From Omnitrophica WOR_2 bacterium RIFCSPLOWO2_01_FULL_41_12 (GTDB lineage Bacteria; Omnitrophota; Gorgyraeia; Gygaellales; Profunditerraquicolaceae): 12,973 bases of DNA. The position numbers and the translations under genes were made by a program. The stretch lies in assembly GCA_001805765.1 (NCBI GenBank), contig MHGW01000001.1, positions 1 to 12,973 of the forward strand. Reading direction: 5' to 3'. Below are positions 8,101 to 12,973 of this stretch, in pieces; position 1 is the stretch's first letter, and each line of letters begins with the position of its first letter. The notes beneath the pieces were generated by a model. The model searched no databases and was not told the DNA's origin. It saw nothing but the letters and a program-made list of their open reading frames with translations.

Positions 8101-8223
8101 GTCTGGCAGCCCTTAGGGATTACTATGATCAGCGGCCTATCTATTTCTACCTTGATTACCATGCTTTTCGTGCCCACGCTGTACGCAGTGTTTGAAGCGC
8201 GCATAAAGACTAAAATCGCTTGA
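5119..8223 (+). CDS. RND multidrug efflux permease (AcrB/HAE1-like)
   Basis: Inner-membrane, proton-driven pump subunit of 1034 aa, the full length for AcrB-like permeases. Hallmarks include TM1 followed by SRLGIDMMPEIEPPMITV, the porter domain (YSGASSEDVEIKVTEPLENQL), TM4 GMVVDNAIVVVDNVYRHLERG, the second extracytoplasmic loop beginning EFIPEEDTGDIRV, and TM10-11 GIVVNNAIVLIS and RLRPVLMTTITTLAGLLPLAIS. In the proton relay, D402 matches AcrB Asp407, but N403 replaces Asp408 and N937 replaces Lys940; R967 and T974 (AcrB Arg971/Thr978) are kept. A single relay Asp is a variant I recall from many non-proteobacterial HAE1 permeases. GGAG at 5109-5112 lies 6 nt before the ATG, which overlaps the adaptor stop. 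Substrates cannot be inferred; amphiphilic drugs, detergents or lipids are typical. Confidence 0.95.
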   Translation: MNLPEFGVKRPVTNLMIFSAIIIIAFYSLSRLGIDMMPEIEPPMITVVASYSGASSEDVEIKVTEPLENQLSTTPGLEKLTSRSLEGVCLITLKFKWGTNLDEASNDVRDRIELSKRFLPDIPDEMDNPFIFKFNTANIPIVFMGMTAKQSYPQLYDLIDKKVGDALRQLPGVGTVQLFGGMERQINIWIDRARLEGYGFSILDIQNALRQENITQPLGSIKSGLTDYVLRLPGEFASPEEINLVVLGKRNGKLAYLKDVARMEDSFKEIMVKVRINRNPGLLMSIQKQSGTNTVEVAKQIKKKLDALQNSLPSDVKMFTIFDNSQDIINALDSLKSTLRWGIILVILVVWFFLRQFSGSLIIALTIPFSLLIAFIYLFLSGKTINTISLSSLAIACGMVVDNAIVVVDNVYRHLERGQRQQEAAIFGTSEMFLAISASTLTTVVVFLPMFFITGVVGIMFAELAVIVTVTLLASLFTAVTFSPMLCSRWLKFNPQKKHFAKFYAISENWFKAWENFYAKSLAWCLGHKKIVIFGFFAAFIISLFLLPFIGNEFIPEEDTGDIRVTVNLTLGTRLEETDKVAKRVEDILQQYVPEARLIFCRPGTTPGAGRAMGAGASGEHIVVGGMKLVAKQERKRSVFEIGQVVRSQIRRIPGVLKVDVSTGNPIGRLITGGGGKSIQLEIIGHSFEETNTLAQKIKAMMEKIPGAVDVSISREINRPELRIAVDREKAAALGLNMNTIASSIKALIEGSTATKYREKGQTYDIYVRLEESSRAKIEDIENLSLVAPPGNEGIRLINFAKVYEVSGPVEIERQNRERVLRVECNVYKRSAGKVREDIRKGLQGIIVPSGIMLNFGGEAEEQAKAFKDLTLLLLLGIVLVYMVMASQFESLLDPFIVMFAIPFTFTGVLLGFFLTQTTLSVITFLGIIMLTGIVVNNAIVLISYINILRARGSTMLEAVANAGRERLRPVLMTTITTLAGLLPLAISRGEGSEVWQPLGITMISGLSISTLITMLFVPTLYAVFEARIKTKIA

Positions 8224-8247
8224 CAATCCTCTTATATTTAGTAAAAT
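8220..8247 (+). promoter_or_regulatory. Promoter of the ligase-MMPL operon, overlapping the permease stop
   Basis: A perfect -35 TTGACA (8220-8225) includes the permease TGA stop. TAAAAT (8242-8247, five of six consensus bases) follows at 16-bp spacing. Transcription would start near 8254, inside the palindrome at 8246-8275. The -35 context CTTGACAAT is the same as at the marR promoter. The -10 is less distinctive because the region is A/T-rich. Confidence 0.6.
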
Positions 8248-8275
8248 TTAAATAGTAAAATTTTACTATTTAAAT
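8246..8275. promoter_or_regulatory. Perfect 30-bp palindrome, probable operator
   Basis: Arms ATTTAAATAGTAAAA (8246-8260) and TTTTACTATTTAAAT (8261-8275) are exact reverse complements with no spacer. The site begins within the -10 box, covers the predicted transcription start and ends within the ATG of the ligase gene. It contains AATAGT...ACTATT, as does the inverted repeat before marR, although the two half-sites are 3 bp closer here. A dimeric repressor bound here should block initiation. In RNA it could fold over the start codon. It is not a terminator: no U-run follows. Confidence 0.7.
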
Positions 8276-9779
8276 GGATGTCGCTAAACTTCTATTAGAA
8301 AACGCAGAGAGACTCTCCGCTAAGCCCGCCTTTATTTTTAAAGACCAGCCCATCACCTTTCCAAAATTAAAAGATATCTCCTTTCAACTAACTGATAGCC
8401 TCCTAAAATTAGGTATCCAAAAAAATGATGCCATTGCTATATACCTACCCAACACGCCAGAATATATTTACAGTTATTTAGCTATCTGGTGCGCAGGGGC
8501 AATCTCTGTGCCCTTAGATTTTATGCTCACCGAAGAAGAGGTTATCTCATGCCTGGCGCATTGCCAAGCCAAAGTCTTGTTTGCCAAGTCCAAACCTAAT
8601 TTTTCTTTCACTAAAGTAAAAGATAAATGCCCGCACTTAGAAAAAATTATTCTAGTGGGAGAAAATTTTGTCTCAGATTTATCCTTTGAAGAGTTATTAA
8701 ATCAGGGTGAAAATAAAATTCCTGCAACTAATATTCAAGATAAAGATTATGCGATTATCTTTTATACTTCAGGGACTACCGGTAAACCCAAGGGGGTTTT
8801 AATTAGTTATCCGCAGTTAGCTGCTGCGCCAAAATCCATGCAGTTTTTTGTAGATTTAAATGAGCGGGATATTACTGTCTGCGCTGTCCCCCTTTCGCAT
8901 TTGGGAGGGTTGGTCTATCTACAAGACAATATTGCCTATGGCCTGACCGTAGTTTTGATGGAACGCTTTATTCCCTTAGAGTTCTTAAAGAATGTGCAAA
9001 ATTATAAAGCCACTTGTTTCTGGATCGTTCCTTCAATGTATTATGCCATCCTGCAATTAAAGGAATTTGAAACCTTTGATCTTTCTCACTTACGCTGGAT
9101 TGTTTCTTTTGGCGCCTCCAGTTCTGCGGACGCCTTGCGCCGCTTTAACCATTATTGTCCTAAAGCACACCTGCTTAATGGCTGGGGAATGACGGAAACT
9201 AACGGACCAACCGTAGTGCTTCCTTTGGGTTCAAAGAAGATAGAGAGCGTGGGTGTACCTGCGCCTTGGGTAGAGGTGAAGATATTTGACGATAATGATC
9301 AGGAATTACCTCAGGGTAGAATTGGCGAAATAGTGGTGCGTAGCTGGATAGTCACTGACGGGTATTATAAAGACCCTGAAGGCACTGCCCAGGCAATACG
9401 TAATGGCTGGTTTCATACCGGAGATTTAGGCCGCTTTGATTTAGACGGCCTCCTTTATATTGTGGGGAGAATTAAAGAGATGATTAAGGTAGGCGGAGAA
9501 ATTGTCTTTGAGCCCGAGGTAGAAGCTACTCTACACAAACATCCGGATGTAGCAGAAGCAGCAGTAATTGGCGTGGCCGATGAATTAAGGGGCGAGGTGC
9601 CCAAGGCATTCCTGGTATTAAAAGAGGGAAAAACTTTATCCGCAGAAGACCTGCGTTATTTCTGCCGCCAGCACCTGGCGCATTTTAAAATCCCGCATGA
9701 TTTTGAATTTAGGGCTGCACTTGCAAAAACCCGCAGCGGCAAAGTGGATAAAGAAGCATTAAGGAATCAGCGCATCTAA
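8274..9779 (+). CDS. AMP-binding acyl-CoA synthetase (FadD-like)
   Basis: Adenylate-forming ligase of 501 aa, predicted to activate a carboxylic acid, probably fatty, to acyl-AMP and then acyl-CoA. All core motifs are visible: the P-loop-like YTSGTTGKPKG (164-174), GWGMTETNGP (GMTET at 305-309), TGD (382-384), the hinge GRIKEMIKVGGEIVFEPEVEA, and the C-terminal catalytic Lys490 in TRSGKVDK. The C-terminal lid is complete, so full thioesterification is plausible, although an acyl-AMP ligase feeding another acceptor cannot be excluded. The N-terminus (MDVAKLLLENAERLSAKPAF) is family-typical, supporting this ATG even though no Shine-Dalgarno sequence precedes it. The gene follows its own promoter and palindrome and lies 1 nt before the MMPL transporter. 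Chain-length preference cannot be read from sequence. Confidence 0.93.
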   Translation: MDVAKLLLENAERLSAKPAFIFKDQPITFPKLKDISFQLTDSLLKLGIQKNDAIAIYLPNTPEYIYSYLAIWCAGAISVPLDFMLTEEEVISCLAHCQAKVLFAKSKPNFSFTKVKDKCPHLEKIILVGENFVSDLSFEELLNQGENKIPATNIQDKDYAIIFYTSGTTGKPKGVLISYPQLAAAPKSMQFFVDLNERDITVCAVPLSHLGGLVYLQDNIAYGLTVVLMERFIPLEFLKNVQNYKATCFWIVPSMYYAILQLKEFETFDLSHLRWIVSFGASSSADALRRFNHYCPKAHLLNGWGMTETNGPTVVLPLGSKKIESVGVPAPWVEVKIFDDNDQELPQGRIGEIVVRSWIVTDGYYKDPEGTAQAIRNGWFHTGDLGRFDLDGLLYIVGRIKEMIKVGGEIVFEPEVEATLHKHPDVAEAAVIGVADELRGEVPKAFLVLKEGKTLSAEDLRYFCRQHLAHFKIPHDFEFRAALAKTRSGKVDKEALRNQRI

Positions 9780-9780
9780 A

Positions 9781-12108
9781 ATGAAAAAATTCGCCACCTG
9801 GTTTAGCCACGGTTTGATCAGATATAGATATGGCTTTTTAGGTTTATGCCTGCTCATAAGTTTATTCTTTGCCTATCAATTAAAAAACCTCTCCTTTAAT
9901 ACTAATCTTGCAGATTTCTATCCCCTGAAACATCCGTATCTTAAGATTCAAAACCAGCTGAATGTAATATTTGGCGGGTTGAATCAGGTTTCTCTGGCCA
10001 TTGAGGTAAAAGACTCAAGTATCCTGAATCCGATTACCCTGGAGAAAGTCTGGCAGATTACCCAGGAGTTATATTTAACCGAAGGCATCAATGCCGGCAG
10101 GGTAGTTTCTTTATCCGCCAGAAAAGTCAAACACGTAGAGGCAAATGCCGAGGGTTTCATCACCCAGTGGCTGATGCATGACCCGCCAAAAACCCAAGAA
10201 GAAATAGACATTCTTAAAAATAGAATTGTCAGAAACCCTTTGGTTTATGGCCCGATTGTCTCTGTAGACTTTAAATCTACGCTTATCCAGGCGGATTTTG
10301 AATCCCGGGTTTCTCCCCGGGAAATTTTTAAAACCTTACAGGAGATTAAGAAGAAATACGAAGATGCCAATCACGTCATTTATATCTCAGGCCAGCCGGT
10401 TTTGCAGGGTTGGCTGGATTTTTATCTGCCGCGGATGAGCAAACTCTTTATTATTACCTTATTGGCCATGGCCTTAGTTTTATACAATGCCTTTAAGTCT
10501 AAGCGCGGGGTATTGTTGCCTTTACTATCGGCATTTATGGCCACACTCTGGGGATTAGGATTAACTGCGCTTTTTGGGTTTAAACTTACTCCGGCAACTA
10601 TCTTGGCGCCGTTTCTGGTCTTTGCCTTAGGCGTCAGCCACTCCATCCAATTTATCAAACTTTATTATGAATATATGAGCCGGCAGAAACGAGATTCTAA
10701 AGCCGCAAGCATTAAGATTACCCGGGATTTATTTATTCCCGCCTTTACCGGCCTGGTTACCGACGGAATTGGCCCTTTTGCTTTATTCTGGGTTCCTCTG
10801 GGTATGATTAAGAGTTTAGCCATTGCTATCGGCTTTGGAGTGATCAGCATATTTTTTAGTACCGTGGTTTTAATTCCCAATTTACTTTCTTTTATGAAAT
10901 TGCCCAAGCGCTTAGAAGTTATGCGCGAAGAGAAAACCACCCTGACCAACAGGATATTAGGTTTATTTGCTAAATTAGCCGTGCAGAAAAAAACCCGCTG
11001 GATAGTAATTATTAGTTTCTTTTGCTTTACTCTAGTAGCCTTGTTCGGCGCCAGCCAATTAGAGGTGGGTGATAAAAAGCCCGGTACATCCCTGCTTTAC
11101 GCAAATAGCCCTTATAATCAGGCAGAGAAATTTATCAGCGAAAAATTCGCTACCTCAGACCCTTATTATATATTTGTCGCGGGAAAACACGAAGATGTGC
11201 TTTTAAGTAGTGAGGTTTTAAAAGAGATGGATGGCTTGCAGCGCTACTTAGAAAAAGAGGCCAAAGGCGTTGGCCGCACCCTCTCGTTAGTAGAATATGT
11301 CAAAGGAATGAATATGGTGATGTTTTCCGGAAACCGCCAGGAATTTAAAATACCGGATAATGACCGCACCATTGCCGAATACGTATTTTTATATTCTCTC
11401 ACCGGTTTTCCCGGAGATTTTGACCCGGTGGTGAATCCTAATTATCAATTTGCTAATATCAAGGTGGACCTGAAAGACCATAAGGCCGCCACAATGAATG
11501 AAGTGATTAAAAAGACTGAAAACTGGATTAGATTAAATCACCATAATCAAGATGTGGATTTTTCTTATGCCGGCGGAAATATCGGAATGTTGGCGGCAGT
11601 CAACCAGATAGTTGCTCCGATGCTGACTATCAATTCTTTATCTACCGCAGGTTTAGTATTTTTATGTTTAGTCTTTGCTTATGGTTCATTTGTCTCAGGC
11701 TATCTTCTGATTATGCCGCTTGTATTCAGGACGCTTCTAGTCTTTGGAATTTTAGGTTTTTTAAAGGTGGGTTTAACCGCAGAGATGATTCCCATGGTCG
11801 CCTTAGGCATTGGTTTTGGCGATGATTTTGGTATCTATATTGTCTCGCGCATAAAGGATGAATTAAGAAAAGGAGGTGGTACATTAAGTGCGGCAGTAGT
11901 AGAAGCAATGTCAACTTCAGGCAAGGCGGTATTCTTTACTGGCGTTACCTTAAGCGTAGGTATTGCTACCTGGATGCTTTCCAGTATCCTGATGCAGGTA
12001 AGATTAGGCGCACTTCTGGGTTTTTTTATCTTTTTTAATGTGATTGGCACGTTGATTGTGTTACCGTCAATGATTATGACTTTGAGCCCTAAGTTTTTAA
12101 GGGACTAG
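9781..12108 (+). CDS. MMPL/HAE3-type RND transporter
   Basis: Inner-membrane exporter of the RND superfamily, 775 aa, with the internal duplication of that fold. TM1 (about 16-33) is followed by a large periplasmic domain (about 34-220) and TM2-6 (about 222-373). TM7 (about 405-427) is followed by a second periplasmic domain and TM8-12 (about 625-770). TM10 carries GIGFGDDFGIYIVSRIKDE with D681-D682, the likely proton relay. The equivalent TM4 segment reads LGVSHSIQFIKLYYEY, with Ser286-His287 in place of an Asp. It is shorter than AcrB-type pumps, as expected for MMPL/HAE3 proteins, which move hydrophobic lipids such as hopanoids or mycobacterial acyl lipids. It sits 1 nt after an acyl ligase and 21 nt before a LolA-like gene, favouring an acyl-lipid substrate by inference. 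The Shine-Dalgarno sequence is weak, so translation is probably coupled to the ligase. Confidence 0.9.
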   Translation: MKKFATWFSHGLIRYRYGFLGLCLLISLFFAYQLKNLSFNTNLADFYPLKHPYLKIQNQLNVIFGGLNQVSLAIEVKDSSILNPITLEKVWQITQELYLTEGINAGRVVSLSARKVKHVEANAEGFITQWLMHDPPKTQEEIDILKNRIVRNPLVYGPIVSVDFKSTLIQADFESRVSPREIFKTLQEIKKKYEDANHVIYISGQPVLQGWLDFYLPRMSKLFIITLLAMALVLYNAFKSKRGVLLPLLSAFMATLWGLGLTALFGFKLTPATILAPFLVFALGVSHSIQFIKLYYEYMSRQKRDSKAASIKITRDLFIPAFTGLVTDGIGPFALFWVPLGMIKSLAIAIGFGVISIFFSTVVLIPNLLSFMKLPKRLEVMREEKTTLTNRILGLFAKLAVQKKTRWIVIISFFCFTLVALFGASQLEVGDKKPGTSLLYANSPYNQAEKFISEKFATSDPYYIFVAGKHEDVLLSSEVLKEMDGLQRYLEKEAKGVGRTLSLVEYVKGMNMVMFSGNRQEFKIPDNDRTIAEYVFLYSLTGFPGDFDPVVNPNYQFANIKVDLKDHKAATMNEVIKKTENWIRLNHHNQDVDFSYAGGNIGMLAAVNQIVAPMLTINSLSTAGLVFLCLVFAYGSFVSGYLLIMPLVFRTLLVFGILGFLKVGLTAEMIPMVALGIGFGDDFGIYIVSRIKDELRKGGGTLSAAVVEAMSTSGKAVFFTGVTLSVGIATWMLSSILMQVRLGALLGFFIFFNVIGTLIVLPSMIMTLSPKFLRD

Positions 12109-12114
12109 TGAAGA

Positions 12115-12122
12115 AAAGGAGG
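12115..12122 (+). promoter_or_regulatory. Ribosome binding site of the LolA-like gene
   Basis: AAAGGAGG lies 7 nt before the ATG at 12130. It is the only strong internal ribosome binding site in the ligase operon, which may allow higher expression of the periplasmic protein than of the transporter. Confidence 0.8.
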
Positions 12123-12129
12123 TTAGCAG

Positions 12130-12973
12130 ATGAAAAGGATTATTTTGTTCTTGGCAGCAATTGTCTTACCTTTAGGTTTGGCCTTGGCTGCTGACTTGGA
12201 ATATTTTCAGGTACATAAGCCAAAAGAAGGCATGAGCGCAGAAGAAATTATGCAGATTAAGTATTTTAATAAATATTCTTTGTTTGCCCGCGATTATCAA
12301 TCCATTGGTGATGTGGTTTTTATTGAAAAGGACGGCTCAAGAAGAAACCGCAGATTCTTGCGCCAGAGGATTATTTTAGGCCGGGCTTCGGACAATGTCT
12401 CTTACAAAGATTTAGTTATGTTTACTGAGCCAACTTCAGTGAAAGGCTTAGCCACCCTAACCTGGAATTATATGAATCCTAACAGAGACCAGGATGTCTG
12501 GTTGTGGCTGCCTTCGTTACGTAAGATTCGCAAGGTTTCGGTTGGCCAGGCGGATGATTCTTTTATGGGCAGCGATTTTACGGTGGAGGAGATTACCACG
12601 CGTAGATTCTCTGATGAAACCTATAAATTGATTGGCGAAGAAAATTTTAAAGGCTATACCTCGATATTTGATGGCCAGGTTTACCATCAGGGTGAGCCGG
12701 TTTATGTGATAGAATGTTACCCTAAAAGAAAGCCCTGGTACTATTCCAAAAGAGTAACCTATGTATCTAAAAATTTCGGCGGAAATATATTGGATGAGAT
12801 ATACGACCCTAACGGCAAACTCTACCGCACTCTTTTTCGGGGTTGGATCATTATGGATGTCCGTGGCAGGGAATATCCGGCGCAAAACCGCGTAGAAGGA
12901 CATGACCTGCGCACCGGGCATAAAAGCATCATTATCTTTGATGAAATAAAATTTGACCAGGGGCTTTCTGAAG
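12130..12973 (+). CDS. LolA-like outer membrane lipoprotein-sorting protein (partial, runs off the right edge)
   Basis: Secreted periplasmic protein; 281 codons are present and the frame is open to the window end. The Sec signal peptide MKRIILFLAAIVLPLGLALA probably ends at A20-A21 (ALA|AD) and has no lipobox, so the product is soluble in the periplasm. The mature part matches the LolA-like 'outer membrane lipoprotein-sorting' family often paired with RND/MMPL transporters. Characteristic phrases are YFNKYSLFARDYQSIGDV, a basic RNRRFLRQRI, DVWLWLPSLRKIRKVS, SFMGSDFTVEEI, CYPKRKPWYYSKRVTYV and IYDPNGKLYRTL. The fold is expected to be a LolA/LolB-type half-barrel that carries acylated cargo. 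Late family phrases such as GHKSIIIFDEIKFDQG are reached, so the stop is probably close to the edge. It should be the periplasmic partner of the adjacent MMPL transporter. The cargo is unknown, and a lipid other than a lipoprotein is possible. Confidence 0.85.
   Translation, partial: MKRIILFLAAIVLPLGLALAADLEYFQVHKPKEGMSAEEIMQIKYFNKYSLFARDYQSIGDVVFIEKDGSRRNRRFLRQRIILGRASDNVSYKDLVMFTEPTSVKGLATLTWNYMNPNRDQDVWLWLPSLRKIRKVSVGQADDSFMGSDFTVEEITTRRFSDETYKLIGEENFKGYTSIFDGQVYHQGEPVYVIECYPKRKPWYYSKRVTYVSKNFGGNILDEIYDPNGKLYRTLFRGWIIMDVRGREYPAQNRVEGHDLRTGHKSIIIFDEIKFDQGLSE

Noticed and set aside
10303..10322. TCCCGGG / CCCGGGA stem-loop inside the MMPL gene
   Set aside because: It has a 7-bp stem inside a conserved open frame, without flanking pairing or a U-tract. 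It is probably chance.

Overview
The window carries nine genes, all on the + strand and tightly packed. It probably comes from an uncultured Gram-negative bacterium of moderate to low GC content. The Gram-negative reading rests on a TolC-type outer-membrane channel, a lipoprotein periplasmic adaptor, an RND pump and a LolA-like periplasmic protein. The standard genetic code fits: TAA, TGA and TAG are all used as stops. The degenerate ATT(A/C)G(A/T)CATT units at the left edge and the TTGGTTATTGGTGCTTGGT repeat near 4.2 kb resemble dispersed low-complexity repeats I associate with Omnitrophota-like candidate phyla. That placement is an impression, not a proof.

Region 1 (1-2393): after a short repeat-bearing leader come a membrane-anchored LysM/L,D-transpeptidase, accA (acetyl-CoA carboxylase carboxyltransferase alpha) and a PadR-family regulator. 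They are separated by 4 nt and by a 1-nt stop/start overlap, so they are probably co-transcribed.

Region 2 (2394-8223): a near-consensus sigma70-type promoter and a perfect 12-bp-arm inverted repeat precede a MarR regulator. The regulator is translationally coupled to a complete tripartite efflux system: TolC-like channel, lipoprotein adaptor and RND permease. The adaptor has no alpha-helical hairpin, and its signal peptide is encoded by a duplicated 19-bp repeat read in two frames.

Region 3 (8220-12973): a second promoter, whose -35 box overlaps the permease stop codon, runs into a perfect 30-bp palindrome that reaches into the next start codon. Behind it are an acyl-CoA/acyl-AMP ligase, an MMPL/HAE3-type RND transporter and a LolA-like outer-membrane lipoprotein-sorting protein that runs off the right edge. 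This set resembles the FadD-MmpL pairing of mycobacteria with a periplasmic lipid carrier added, and suggests activation and outward transport of an acyl lipid.

Both palindromes contain the half-site AATAGT...ACTATT next to a CTTGACAAT -35 element. The MarR protein may therefore control both its own efflux operon and the ligase/MMPL operon. This shared regulation and the ligase-MMPL-LolA-like cassette are the most interesting inferences here. No RNA genes, CRISPR arrays, insertion sequences or convincing terminators were seen, and no gene-free stretch exceeds about 110 bases.
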